From: Pedobacter sp. Leaf194
GTDB taxonomy: Bacteria > Bacteroidota > Bacteroidia > Sphingobacteriales > Sphingobacteriaceae
Length of the DNA stretch: 64,000 bases
Direction of reading: 5' to 3'
Assembly (NCBI RefSeq): GCF_001423945.1
Contig: NZ_LMPU01000001.1
Location: forward strand, 208,373 to 272,372
A model generated the notes under the pieces. It was given only the letters and a program-made list of their open reading frames with translations. It had not been told where the DNA came from and did no database searches. Below, one piece after another: positions 7,292 through 16,748 of the stretch. The translations under genes and the position numbers were made by a program. Position 1 is the stretch's first letter, and every line of letters starts with the position of its first letter.

Positions 7292-9096
7292 TTTTTTGGC
7301 CTTGCCTGCGCCTCCTTTGCTGCGAGTAAGTAAATTAATGATGCGGTTCCGTCCATGGTTGGTTCATTGGTGCTATAATCGCCGTAATCATCGTGGTAAA
7401 CCGCTAAATTGCTTTGGAAATCTTCATACTCATCTTCATTTGCCAATGTAATTCCAATAAGGCCTTTGTAGATGTTTGTATAAACAGGGCCGTCAACTAA
7501 ACCGCCATCTATTGGATAATTTTTCAAATGTGTAAAGGCAGAGTGGGGGTCTTCGGGGGTATCTGCGCCGTTTGGTAGGCCATAAACCATGCTTGTACCC
7601 CAAGGGTTGCAACCGAAAAGCCAATCGAAATTTGCCTGTTCCAACGCATCAAAAGTTTCATCGCCTGTTAAATCTTTGTACCAGCCACATTGAATGGCGA
7701 ACGATACCGTTAAATTGTTGCTGCACCATATAAAGGGGATGCCCCGGTAAAAAGCATTCTCTTTTGCACGGTTCCAAACCTGGTTTATACCTGCTTTGTA
7801 ATAGCCGGTAATGTTAGCTTTATCATTTCCGGTAAGCTGTTTTGCCAGTTCATTATGCCCAATATTTATAAACGGATAATATTGATAATGTGCTGCGGTA
7901 TCTTTCTGCATCCAGGGCGTAATTTTTTCTTTTTCCGCATAGCTAAGCGCATTCGCAATCGCTTGCTGATCTAATTTCTTTTTTCCAAAATTTAATGCAG
8001 CTGCTGCAAGCTCCATGTCATCAACCCAATTATCTTCTGCATATATATAAGGCGATTTTACGGATGCAGTTTGTGTTACGCCGGGTTTCTTTAGCGCAAA
8101 CCGATAAGCTGTTTTAGCTTTTTTAGCTAACAACTCCGCATAAATGTTATCTTGGGATTTAAAAATAGTGGCACCCAAGCTAAAAGCGCTACTAAATTTT
8201 GCAGCCGTAGAACTTGTTCCTGTCGTGGCGTTTAGAAACTTTCCGCGTTGTTGCGGTTCGCCATTCATAAAGTAAAGCGGTCGCTCGAAGCCTTTACCAT
8301 ACTGGCTGTCTTCTTTCGGAATTCGCATTACCATGTGGTCGCGATCATCTGCAAGCTGATTAAACATGATATCTGCTTTAGGATGCATTTTTAACAACCA
8401 ATCCAAACCCCACTTTGCTTCGTCTAAAATATCGGGCTTTGCGTTTTTTCCATCTAAACCATCTGCCTTTTTCTCATCTTCAAAAACCGAAGGAAAATCC
8501 CGGTAAGCCATTAATAAATGGTAGGTGGCATTTGCCGAGGTTGTAGAATACTGCAAATAATCACTGGCATCGTGCCAACCACCAGAAGCATTGAAATGAG
8601 TGCTGTCTTTAATTCCTGCCTTTGCGCCATAAAGCGCAAAACCGTCATGCGTGTGGCAACTATCTTTTAAATAAGGATTAAAGCCACTTCTTTGCTGGCG
8701 CATGTATCGAAGGCAAAAATCTGCAGCACCTTTGTAAACGCTGTCATTAATTAAAACTAATGGCGATGTAATGCCGTTGGCCTTCAAAAAGAAACTTCCG
8801 CTAGCCTTAAAGTCAGAAAAGTTTAACCTCGCAGTTTTACTGAACGGACCATATGCGTTAAAAGTTTTAATGTTCGATGATTTATAAACAACACGGTTTG
8901 TTTCTTTTTCGATGATTTCAAAATAAGCAGGAACCTCATTTGTTTTACTGCCCCAAACGGCAACTTTAATGGAGGCGGGCGTATAGCCAAGCAGATTGAT
9001 TCTTATCCAGCTTTGCTGTTTATCGTTGCTGTTTTTTGCGAAACAAAACAACGTAATGGCAAGAGTTATACCAAAACATGCGCCTAAAACTTTCAT
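7252..9096 (-). CDS. GH9 cellulase/endoglucanase (zero-frame product)
   Basis: 614 aa. Signal peptide at residues 1-20, then an Ig-like CelD_N domain (RINLLGYTPASIKVAVW, about 30-115), then the (alpha/alpha)6 catalytic domain (about 125-595). The family 9 base Asp pair is in GGWHDASDY, and the catalytic acid Glu is in STNEPTMDG near the C-terminus. It should cut beta-1,4-glucans such as cellulose, periplasmic or secreted. The normal GH9 fold ends at TASLIYLLAAKE; the remaining ~20 residues (rich in Pro, Lys and Gln) are a linker-like tail ending PEAKPSF. That linker holds the slippery sequence leading into the CE4 domain. Confidence 0.88.
   Translation of the reverse strand: MKVLGACFGITLAITLFCFAKNSNDKQQSWIRINLLGYTPASIKVAVWGSKTNEVPAYFEIIEKETNRVVYKSSNIKTFNAYGPFSKTARLNFSDFKASGSFFLKANGITSPLVLINDSVYKGAADFCLRYMRQQRSGFNPYLKDSCHTHDGFALYGAKAGIKDSTHFNASGGWHDASDYLQYSTTSANATYHLLMAYRDFPSVFEDEKKADGLDGKNAKPDILDEAKWGLDWLLKMHPKADIMFNQLADDRDHMVMRIPKEDSQYGKGFERPLYFMNGEPQQRGKFLNATTGTSSTAAKFSSAFSLGATIFKSQDNIYAELLAKKAKTAYRFALKKPGVTQTASVKSPYIYAEDNWVDDMELAAAALNFGKKKLDQQAIANALSYAEKEKITPWMQKDTAAHYQYYPFINIGHNELAKQLTGNDKANITGYYKAGINQVWNRAKENAFYRGIPFIWCSNNLTVSFAIQCGWYKDLTGDETFDALEQANFDWLFGCNPWGTSMVYGLPNGADTPEDPHSAFTHLKNYPIDGGLVDGPVYTNIYKGLIGITLANEDEYEDFQSNLAVYHDDYGDYSTNEPTMDGTASLIYLLAAKEAQARPKKLVPLQPEAKPSF
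7268..7316 (-). promoter_or_regulatory. Candidate programmed -1 ribosomal frameshift cassette
   Basis: Reading the minus strand: AGGAGG (7316-7311, Shine-Dalgarno-like), 13 nt, slippery heptamer A_AAA_AAG in the GH9 frame (7297-7291, codons CCA AAA AAG), 5-nt spacer TTGGT, then hairpin GCCTCTG-CAGC-CAGAGGC (7285-7268, perfect 7-bp GC-rich stem). These are the three elements of the known dnaX -1 frameshift site of Escherichia coli in the same order and similar spacing. Slippage by -1 continues into GTT GGT GCC and stays open through the CE4 domain; without slippage GH9 ends 13 codons later at TAG. Confidence 0.75.
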
Positions 9097-9162
9097 ACTG
9101 AACAGGAATTTATACCTAAAATTAGTGTTTTATCAAGGAATTGTAAAAGATGTAACAAAACA

Positions 9163-9195
9163 TTTGGAAGTTAATCAATCGTTTGATTAATTTTG
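9163..9195 (+). promoter_or_regulatory. Promoter and palindromic operator of the TetR-efflux operon
   Basis: TTTG at 9163-9166 and TAATTTTG at 9188-9195 form a Bacteroidota promoter with 21-nt spacing. Between them and overlapping the -7 box is a perfect inverted repeat TTAATCAA-TCGT-TTGATTAA (9171-9190). Its position 20 nt before the tetR ATG is that expected of an autoregulatory TetR operator. Confidence 0.7.
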
Positions 9196-9210
9196 TGTCA
9201 TTATAAAGAA

Positions 9211-9837
9211 ATGAAGACAGAAAAAATAGATAAAAAACAAGCCATACTTGAGGCTGCCGAAAAACTGTTTTGCGAAACAGGTTATGAAGGCACTTCTACC
9301 CGCCAGATAGCGAAAGAATCTGGGGCTAATATGGCAATGATTAATTATTATTTCGGTTCTAAAGAAGGTGTTTTTATTGAGATTATGAACAACCGCATTG
9401 CCGGTTTTGCTTCTCAGTTAAGGATCATCAACGAAGACAAAATCTCATCATTAGAAAAACTGCACAAAGTTATTGAAGGTTATACGAACAGAATACTTGC
9501 AAATACAGCTTTTCATAAAATGATGCACAGGGAGTTGTCTTTAACTCAAAGACCTGAAATGTATGATAAAATCAAAGATGCGATGGGCCAGAATATGCTC
9601 CTTATCGACAGGATTATAACGGACGGAATAGAAGATGGCAGCTTTAATAAAGTGGATGTAAGGATGGTAATTGCTACCATTATGGGCACCATTACCAATA
9701 TTGTTATCGCACCAAATAAGGTTGTGCCGTGTTCCAACTTTGATTTGAATAACCCAAAAGATAAAAAAATTATAAAGGAACGCGTTATTGCACACCTGCA
9801 GGATTTAACAACAGTTTATTTAACAGCAAAAAAATGA
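9211..9837 (+). CDS. TetR/AcrR family transcriptional repressor
   Basis: 208 aa from the ATG at 9211. The N-terminal helix-turn-helix is typical (AILEAAEKLFCETGYEGTS, then TRQIAKESGANMAMINYYFGSKEG at about 10-55). The C-terminal ligand-binding half is alpha-helical. A TTG start at 9193 is excluded because it lies in the -7 box. The stop overlaps the next ATG (ATGA at 9834-9837), so it is co-transcribed with the tripartite efflux genes it presumably represses through the palindrome at 9171-9190. Confidence 0.88.
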   Translation: MKTEKIDKKQAILEAAEKLFCETGYEGTSTRQIAKESGANMAMINYYFGSKEGVFIEIMNNRIAGFASQLRIINEDKISSLEKLHKVIEGYTNRILANTAFHKMMHRELSLTQRPEMYDKIKDAMGQNMLLIDRIITDGIEDGSFNKVDVRMVIATIMGTITNIVIAPNKVVPCSNFDLNNPKDKKIIKERVIAHLQDLTTVYLTAKK

Positions 9838-11153
9838 TACCCAAATCGATTAGATTAATGCTTGCGGCATCATTAATTCCGGCGGCTTTATTTGCACAAA
9901 GCACTAAAGAATTAAATATAAACCAGGCAATTGAACTTGGCATAGCCAATAGTAAAAACTTAAAACTCTCTCAAAACAAAATAGATCAGGCTGTTGCACA
10001 GTTAGAGGTTGTAAAAGATAACGCCTTGCCAACTGCAAATGCGAGTTTCCTTTATAACCACGCAGAAATCCCGACTACTACTTTTACTTTACCCGGAGGT
10101 GGTTCTTCCTTGCAATTGCCGAAAAGAGCAGATGCTTTTGTGGGTACTGCAGCGGTTCAGGAATTGGTTTATGGTGGCGGAAAATTAAAGTATGCAAAAG
10201 AATCGACCAGGTTATTGGCTGATGTTGCCCGGTTGGATGCTGATAAAAGCAAGGAGGAAATAACTTACGCTGTAATAAATACCTATTACAATTTATATAA
10301 GGTTGAGCAGAGCAGAAAAGTTATCGATCAGAACTTAGAATCGATTGCGGCACAAATAAAGCAGTCTCAAAGGTTTTTCGAACAAGGAATTGTTACTAAA
10401 AACGATGTTTTACGCTTTCAGTTGCAACAGGCAAATGTTACCCTTACGCAGCTTGATATAGAAAGCAACCGTAAAATAGTGAATTACAACCTCGATATTC
10501 TTTTGGGCTTACCAGAAGATACGGAAGTAAAAATTACCGACCCAAGTGCAGGCTTAAAAGCCGCAGGTTCTTTGGGCGAGTATATTGGTTTAGCCATGGC
10601 AAACCGCCAGGAATTGAAGCAACTTGACGTGCAGAACAAGATTGCAGATTACAATGTAAAAACCGTTAAAGCAAATACATTACCAACTGTAGGCGTTGGC
10701 GCAAATCTATATTACATCAATCCAAGCGGGAACTTCATTCCGCCGGCAAATCAATATTTAATGCCGGTTACTTTAGGCGCTACGGTTAGCTGGAATATCG
10801 CCAGCTTGTGGACAAACAGAAATAAAGTAAGCGAAGCTAAAATTCAGCAAAGTGAAATTACGCTTCAAAAAGATGTTTTATCTGATAATGTAAAAACAGA
10901 CATCAACAGGAATTTTCAAAACTATCAGGTGGCAATAAATAAAATTCAGGTTTTAGAAACTTCAATTGCCCAGGCAACAGAGAATGATAAATTACTGGCA
11001 TCAAAATACAAAAATAATGTAGCATCTGTAACTGATAGAATTGATGCGGAAACCTTATTATATCAAGCTAAAATAAACTTAGAAATTGCTAAAGCTGATG
11101 CCGGCTTAGCATATTATACCTTACTAAAATCAACAGGAAAAATAACGCAATAA
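9834..11153 (+). CDS. TolC-family outer membrane efflux protein
   Basis: 439 aa with a signal peptide (ends ALFA-Q). The two TolC-type repeats are visible: LNINQAIELGIANSKNLKLSQNKI at the start and a matching repeat beginning near residue 250 (EYIGLAMANRQELKQLDVQ). Long helical stretches alternate with strand segments, as in the trimeric outer membrane channel. It is the exit duct for the EmrA/EmrB-type genes directly downstream and overlaps tetR by 4 nt. Confidence 0.9.
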   Translation: MIPKSIRLMLAASLIPAALFAQSTKELNINQAIELGIANSKNLKLSQNKIDQAVAQLEVVKDNALPTANASFLYNHAEIPTTTFTLPGGGSSLQLPKRADAFVGTAAVQELVYGGGKLKYAKESTRLLADVARLDADKSKEEITYAVINTYYNLYKVEQSRKVIDQNLESIAAQIKQSQRFFEQGIVTKNDVLRFQLQQANVTLTQLDIESNRKIVNYNLDILLGLPEDTEVKITDPSAGLKAAGSLGEYIGLAMANRQELKQLDVQNKIADYNVKTVKANTLPTVGVGANLYYINPSGNFIPPANQYLMPVTLGATVSWNIASLWTNRNKVSEAKIQQSEITLQKDVLSDNVKTDINRNFQNYQVAINKIQVLETSIAQATENDKLLASKYKNNVASVTDRIDAETLLYQAKINLEIAKADAGLAYYTLLKSTGKITQ

Positions 11154-11161
11154 ATACAGCA

Positions 11162-12199
11162 ATGACAACTGAAAAGAAAAAGAAGAATATAGTAGTGCCC
11201 ATCATTTTAGGTGTTTTACTAATAATAGGTATCGTTTTTGGTATCGTAGAATGGAATTATTACAGCAAGCATGTTGATACGGATGATGCGCAAATTGATG
11301 GAGACATAAGTCCTGTTGTTGCTCGTGTTGGCGGTTATGTGAAGGATATCAATTTTGAAGAAAACACGCATGTCAATGAAGGCCAGATTTTAGTTAAGCT
11401 CGACGATAATGATTATAAGGTTAAGCTGGAGCAGGCACAATCGGGCCAAAAGGGTGCTAGCGCAGGTGTTGGTGTTGCTCAATCGCAAATTATTGCAACT
11501 GAAGCAAACACAAGCACTGCAAGGGCAAACGTTGCAGCTGCGAGGGTTAAATTAAATCTTGCAAATAAAGATTATGCACGTTATGCAAATCTGGTTAAAG
11601 ATGGTTCTATTACGCAACAAGCTTTCGACCAGGCCAAAGCCACTCAGGAATCTGCACAAGCGGCTTATCAGGCGGCTCAGGATCAATATAATGCAGCAGT
11701 AAAACAAGTTGGTACAACGCAATCGCAACTGGCGGTTAGCAGTAACGTAATCAGCCAGCGCCAAAGTGATATCGATTTTGCTAAACTGCAGTTATCGTAT
11801 ACTGATATTAAGGCACCTGCTTCGGGCATTGTTTCTAAAAAGAATGTTCAAAAAGGACAACTGGTTCAGGCAGGCCAGGCTTTGTTTTCTGTGGTTAACG
11901 ATGGAAGCATTTACGTAACGGCTAATTTTAAAGAAACTCAGCTCGAGAAAATTAAGTCGGGTTCGAAAGTAGAAATTGAAGTTGATGCTTATCCAGACCA
12001 AAAAATTGAAGGAGAAGTTTATAATTTCTCTCCAATTACTGGTGCTAAAGGCTCTTTATTGCCTCCTGATAATGCTACGGGTAACTTTGTTAAAGTGGTT
12101 CAACGTATTCCGGTTAAAATTAAAATTCATCCATCTAAAGAAATGTTGGCAAAATTGCGCCCCGGAATGAGCGTTAAAGCTTCCGTTTCTACAAACTAA
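11162..12199 (+). CDS. HlyD/EmrA-type membrane fusion protein
   Basis: 345 aa with one N-terminal membrane anchor (about residues 10-30), a biotinyl-lipoyl-like half motif (VDTDDAQIDGDISPVVARVGGYV), a long coiled-coil hairpin rich in Ala and Gln (about 85-200), the second lipoyl half (TDIKAPASGIVSKKNVQKGQLVQ), and a beta-barrel domain. EmrA family: it bridges the inner-membrane transporter and the TolC channel. It is 8 nt downstream of the tolC-like gene and 7 nt upstream of the transporter gene. Confidence 0.92.
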   Translation: MTTEKKKKNIVVPIILGVLLIIGIVFGIVEWNYYSKHVDTDDAQIDGDISPVVARVGGYVKDINFEENTHVNEGQILVKLDDNDYKVKLEQAQSGQKGASAGVGVAQSQIIATEANTSTARANVAAARVKLNLANKDYARYANLVKDGSITQQAFDQAKATQESAQAAYQAAQDQYNAAVKQVGTTQSQLAVSSNVISQRQSDIDFAKLQLSYTDIKAPASGIVSKKNVQKGQLVQAGQALFSVVNDGSIYVTANFKETQLEKIKSGSKVEIEVDAYPDQKIEGEVYNFSPITGAKGSLLPPDNATGNFVKVVQRIPVKIKIHPSKEMLAKLRPGMSVKASVSTN

Positions 12200-12206
12200 T
12201 ATTAAA

Positions 12207-13754
12207 ATGGCCGAAGTAGGTTTAAAAAAGTGGATTATCACCTTTACGGTTATCACGGCTTCGTTATTGGAGTTGATTGATACAACCATTGTAAACGTGG
12301 CAATTCCTCAAATACAGGGAAACCTGGGCGCAACGCTTGAAGATGTGGCCTGGTTATCTACTGGTTATGCCGTTGCGAATGTTATCATCCTCCCGATGTC
12401 GGGTTGGCTGGGAAGTCGTTTCGGGCGTAAAAATTATTTCTTAACCTCTATTATTGTCTTTACCCTGGTTTCGTTTTTATGCGGTAACGCAACATCTTTA
12501 AACGAACTTATTTTGTTCAGGATTGTACAGGGCTTGGCAGGAGGCGGTTTAATATCAACAGCGCAAGCTATTTTAATTGAAACCTGGCCACGTGAAGATG
12601 TTGGTATTGCAACAGCATTGTTCGGTTTGGGCGCTGTTGTTGGTCCAACGGTGGGCCCAACAATAGGTGGCTACATTTTGGAAATAGCAGATTGGCCGTG
12701 GATATTTTACGTAAATATTCCCGTCGGGATACTCGCCGCATACTGTACGATAACCTTTATTCGAGAGACGCCCAAAGATGGGCAGGGTAAACCTGTTGAT
12801 TGGTGGGGAATTGGGTTATTAGCTGTTGCGGTAGGAAGTTTACAAACGCTGTTGGAAAAAGGCGAGAGCGAAGATTGGTTCTCTACGCCTTACATTGTTG
12901 CACTGGCAGTATTATCGGTTTTTGGTTTGCTACTTTTTATCTGGCGGGAAACGAGTACCGAATTCCCAATTGTAAACCTTAAGATAATGAAGAAGCGCAG
13001 TTTCTCAATCGGGATGTTTACCTCATTTATTTTGGGGTTTGGCTTGTACGGTTCTGTGTTCGTTTTTCCAGTCTTTGCACAAAATCTTTTAGGCTTTACG
13101 CCTTTGCAAACCGGGAAACTATTTATTGCCGGCGGTATTTGTACCATTTCTATGATGCCATTTATTGGTATTATGCTAAAAAAAGGCGTACCGGCACAGT
13201 TTATGGCTACGGGCGGCATGTTTTTATTTTTCGTTTTCTGCTGGATGTTGAGCAAATCGACGTTGGCATCAGGAACGGGCGATTTCTTCTGGCCTTTAGT
13301 TATCAGGGGTTTTGGTATGGCGCTGTTGTTCGTTCCGTTAACAACGCTGGCCATGCAGGATTTATCAGGACCAGAAATTGGCCAGGGCTCAGGTTTAAAT
13401 AACATGAGCAGGCAGTTGGGCGGTTCTTTTGGAATTGCAGCACTAACAACGCTTATTCACGTGCGTGCAGGTTTCCACAGGAGTAATTTGTTAAGCAATA
13501 TAAACGACTACAACCCGGCTTTTACGCAGAAACTGAATGGTTTGGTACATAATTTTATGGCCAGAGGATCTTCTTTTATGGATGCAAAATTAATGGCAAT
13601 GAAAGCCATTGAAGGCTCGGTAATTAAGCAAACCATGCTCTTAACTTACAACGATGCGTACTGGGTTGCAGGATTAATTATGTTGTTTTCAATACCGCTA
13701 TTGTATCTGCAAAAATTTAAGAAAAATGCAAATATTGTGACTGATGCACACTAA
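12207..13754 (+). CDS. EmrB/QacA-type MFS drug exporter (DHA2, 14 TM)
   Basis: 515 aa, strongly hydrophobic, with about 14 predicted membrane helices. Motif C-like GAVVGPTVGPTIGGYI, motif A-type GWLGSRFGRKNYF, and ELIDTTIVNVAIPQIQGNLGA at helix 1 (the DHA2 motif D) place it in the EmrB/QacA proton-antiporter group. With the preceding EmrA-like and TolC-like proteins it forms a tripartite pump across both membranes, under the TetR regulator. A terminator follows at 13793-13828. Confidence 0.92.
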   Translation: MAEVGLKKWIITFTVITASLLELIDTTIVNVAIPQIQGNLGATLEDVAWLSTGYAVANVIILPMSGWLGSRFGRKNYFLTSIIVFTLVSFLCGNATSLNELILFRIVQGLAGGGLISTAQAILIETWPREDVGIATALFGLGAVVGPTVGPTIGGYILEIADWPWIFYVNIPVGILAAYCTITFIRETPKDGQGKPVDWWGIGLLAVAVGSLQTLLEKGESEDWFSTPYIVALAVLSVFGLLLFIWRETSTEFPIVNLKIMKKRSFSIGMFTSFILGFGLYGSVFVFPVFAQNLLGFTPLQTGKLFIAGGICTISMMPFIGIMLKKGVPAQFMATGGMFLFFVFCWMLSKSTLASGTGDFFWPLVIRGFGMALLFVPLTTLAMQDLSGPEIGQGSGLNNMSRQLGGSFGIAALTTLIHVRAGFHRSNLLSNINDYNPAFTQKLNGLVHNFMARGSSFMDAKLMAMKAIEGSVIKQTMLLTYNDAYWVAGLIMLFSIPLLYLQKFKKNANIVTDAH

Positions 13755-13792
13755 AATTTGTAACAAATTATTAAAAATAATACCATAAACTA

Positions 13793-13828
13793 AAAACAGC
13801 CGGTGTATTTTATTACATCGGCTGTTTT
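13793..13828 (+). terminator. Intrinsic terminator of the efflux operon
   Basis: Stem AAAACAGCCGGTGTA paired with TACATCGGCTGTTTT (one G-U pair) with a short AT loop and a terminal T run, 38 nt after the transporter stop. The remaining bases up to 14016 are AT-rich and show no gene. Confidence 0.75.
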
Positions 13829-14016
13829 AACCCAAAAAATTAACAATCAATGCAATGCCCTTAAACATTGCAAATGTTCTTACTTAGCTATCGAGTAGCC
13901 AAATAAGATTTTAAAATTAAAATTTATTCTGCAATTTTCCAAATTGTAATCCTTAGAATTTTAATACCTTAAGCATTTTTTGTAGTATTACAGTATACAA
14001 AACTATTGCTTAAGCT

Positions 14017-16602
14017 ATGCCGAAACTCCGTTTAACATCACAGCGAGAATCCATTTTCAATAACGAAGTCATTTCGAAATTTGAGCTTTTTAACAGCCTG
14101 TTTTTAACACTTCCATTTTATAAGATTAAGGATACAGGCACATTGTTGCCCTTATTTTTTAAAAGTTGTGAAGAAGGAATTCAGAATGGGCAAAAGCCTG
14201 CTCAAATTATCGAAGAATTTTTTACTAAATATACAAGCTACACTGAACGTAAAGACATCATCGATTTACTTTTTCGGTTTATCCAATATATAGAGCGGCA
14301 GGTTGTATTATTCGATGCTGTTGAAGATGCATCTTTCACTAAATTAAATACGACCGACGAGCAGAGTACCCTTGCGTTTATCCTTAAAAAGAATGCGGAT
14401 AATAAGCCAATGCTGGCGAAAATCGAGAAATTGATTGACGAGCTTTCATTGCGTTTGGTTTTAACTGCACACCCAACTCAGTTTTATCCTGGCAGCGTAC
14501 TTGCGATAATTACCGATTTAACAAAAGCGATTAGAGATAATGATATAACATCAATGAACTCTTTGTTGCAGCAGTTGGGCAAAACGCCGTTTTTCAATAA
14601 AAAATCGCCTACGCCTGTAGACGAGGCATTAAACCTTGCCTGGTTTTTAGAAAATACGTTTTACTTCGCTGCGGCTAATATTCAGGAAGAAATAGATCAG
14701 AATCTTGATGAGTATAACCTGGAAACAAAGAAAATTTTAGAGTTGGGATTTTGGCCGGGTGGTGATAGAGATGGCAATCCAAATATTCATGCCGACACCA
14801 CGCTTGAAGTTTCGAAAATGCTGCGTCAAATCCTTTTCCGGTGCTATTATCGAGATTTCAGGGTTATAAAACGAAGAATTACATTCAGGGGCGTGGAGGA
14901 AAATATTAGCCTTTTGCATGATGTACTCTATAAAAACGCTTTCGACCAAACTTGCGAACTGCACGACATTTCTGATGAATTGCGTGAAAATCTGAATCAG
15001 ATTAAAGAAACGCTATTAAAAGAACATGACGGTTTATTCGTTGATTTGGTGAATGATTTGATTCGCAAAATTGATTTATACGGAAACTATTTTGCCTCCT
15101 TGGATATCCGCCAGGATAGCAGAGTGTTAAGAAGTGTTCATGCTTATTGTCGTCAGAATAAACCTATTTCTTCATTGTATCCTGAAGATTATGACAAATT
15201 ATCTGAAGCTGAAAAATTGAGCCTGATATCGTTTAAAGAGGCTACCCCGGTTTATGTTACAGACGCCGATGCCCTGATTGAAGATACGATTCAGACCATA
15301 AAGGAAATAAAGGGTATTCAGAAACGTAACGGCGAAAAAGCCTGTCACAGGTTCATTATTAGTAACTGCCAGCAGGCAAGCGACATACTGCAACTGATTG
15401 AGCTTTTCCTTTGGAATGGATGGAGCAAAGACGGTTTAACCATAGATTTTGTGCCGCTTTTTGAAACCGTTAACGACTTAAAAGGGGCTGCAGCAATTAT
15501 GGATACGCTGTACAGCAATCCTTTTTACAAAGCACACCTGGCTAGTCGTGGCAACAAGCAAGATATTATGCTTGGTTATTCTGACAGTACAAAAGATGGC
15601 GGTTATTTAATGGCTAACTGGTCTATTTTTAATGGGAAGACATCACTTTCGGAGATTTCAAAAAAACACAACATTCAACTGGCATTTTTCGATGGCCGCG
15701 GCGGTCCGCCGTCTCGGGGTGGTGGAAAAACCCATCGTTTCTACGCATCAATGGGCAAAGAAATAGCCAATAAAAACATCCAGTTAACAGTACAGGGACA
15801 AACGATAAGTTCTCAATACGGTTCTATTGAAAGCGCAGAGTTTAATATTGAACAGTTAATCAATGCAGGAATTTCTTCAGGCTTGAAAGAAAAGCACAAT
15901 GTACTTTTAGATCCAGAAAACAAGCAATTGCTCGATGCAATGGCCGAAGATGGTTATAAAGCCTTTGTCGACCTGCGGGAACATTCGCTTTTTGTAAGCT
16001 ATCTCGAAAAGCTTTCGCCATTAAAGTTACTTTCTCAGGCAAATATTAGTTCTCGCCCGGTAAAACGAAATGGTGGCGGCGCCATGAAACTTGAAGATTT
16101 GCGAGCAATTAGTTTTGTAACCGCCTGGAGCATGTTGAAGCAAAATGTACCCGGATTTTACGGCATGGGCACCGCAATGAAGAACCAGGAAAATGCGGGC
16201 AACTGGGATAAGGTGGTTAAGGTTTACGAAGCTTCTGATTACCTGAAAACAATCGTTGATAATTGCATGATGAGCATGAGCAAATCAGATTTTGTAATTA
16301 CTGCGCATTTGGCAAACGACAAAGAGTTCGGTGCTTTTTGGACGCAACTACATAACGAATTCGAGTTAACGAAAGAGATGCTTTTGAAACTTTCGGGGCA
16401 GGAAACGCTGATGGCAAATTATCCTGTTGATAAGAAATCTATCGCTACGCGGGAAAAAATTATTTTGCCCCTGGTGCTTATACAGCATTTCGCCTTAGAG
16501 AAATTGCAACACAATCAAAATGAAAAAGACCAGGCGGCTTTAGAGAAGTTGGCCGTCAGAACGGTTTTTGGAATCGTAAATGCAGGAAGAAATTTGGCTT
16601 AG
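14017..16602 (+). CDS. ppc: Phosphoenolpyruvate carboxylase
   Basis: 861 aa, full family length. Signatures in order: LVLTAHPTQFYPGS (catalytic His), GFWPGGDRDGNPN, DIRQDSRVL, MLGYSDSTKDGGYL, FFDGRGGPPSRGGGKTHRF (catalytic Gly-rich loop), QGQTISSQYGS, and a C-terminal GIVNAGRN close to the usual Asn-Thr-Gly end. It makes oxaloacetate from PEP and bicarbonate, replenishing the TCA cycle in the cytoplasm. It stands alone, with a terminator on each side. Confidence 0.95.
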   Translation: MPKLRLTSQRESIFNNEVISKFELFNSLFLTLPFYKIKDTGTLLPLFFKSCEEGIQNGQKPAQIIEEFFTKYTSYTERKDIIDLLFRFIQYIERQVVLFDAVEDASFTKLNTTDEQSTLAFILKKNADNKPMLAKIEKLIDELSLRLVLTAHPTQFYPGSVLAIITDLTKAIRDNDITSMNSLLQQLGKTPFFNKKSPTPVDEALNLAWFLENTFYFAAANIQEEIDQNLDEYNLETKKILELGFWPGGDRDGNPNIHADTTLEVSKMLRQILFRCYYRDFRVIKRRITFRGVEENISLLHDVLYKNAFDQTCELHDISDELRENLNQIKETLLKEHDGLFVDLVNDLIRKIDLYGNYFASLDIRQDSRVLRSVHAYCRQNKPISSLYPEDYDKLSEAEKLSLISFKEATPVYVTDADALIEDTIQTIKEIKGIQKRNGEKACHRFIISNCQQASDILQLIELFLWNGWSKDGLTIDFVPLFETVNDLKGAAAIMDTLYSNPFYKAHLASRGNKQDIMLGYSDSTKDGGYLMANWSIFNGKTSLSEISKKHNIQLAFFDGRGGPPSRGGGKTHRFYASMGKEIANKNIQLTVQGQTISSQYGSIESAEFNIEQLINAGISSGLKEKHNVLLDPENKQLLDAMAEDGYKAFVDLREHSLFVSYLEKLSPLKLLSQANISSRPVKRNGGGAMKLEDLRAISFVTAWSMLKQNVPGFYGMGTAMKNQENAGNWDKVVKVYEASDYLKTIVDNCMMSMSKSDFVITAHLANDKEFGAFWTQLHNEFELTKEMLLKLSGQETLMANYPVDKKSIATREKIILPLVLIQHFALEKLQHNQNEKDQAALEKLAVRTVFGIVNAGRNLA

Positions 16603-16683
16603 CATTTTTTATGAGTCATTTCTAACAGACGCAATCCCTTTCTATCCAAGGAAAACTTTTTAGAATTTCGATAAATAGAAATA

Positions 16684-16724
16684 AAAAAAACCCTTTGCAG
16701 ATTTGTTCTGCAAAGGGTTTTTTT
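16684..16724. terminator. Bidirectional terminator between ppc and the redox operon
   Basis: Hairpin with an 11-bp stem (CCCTTTGCAGA paired with TCTGCAAAGGG) flanked by seven A and seven T residues, loop TTTGT. It serves ppc on the plus strand and the DUF6952 gene on the minus strand. Confidence 0.88.
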
Positions 16725-16748
16725 ATTTAAGAGTCTGATTAGAAAAAT

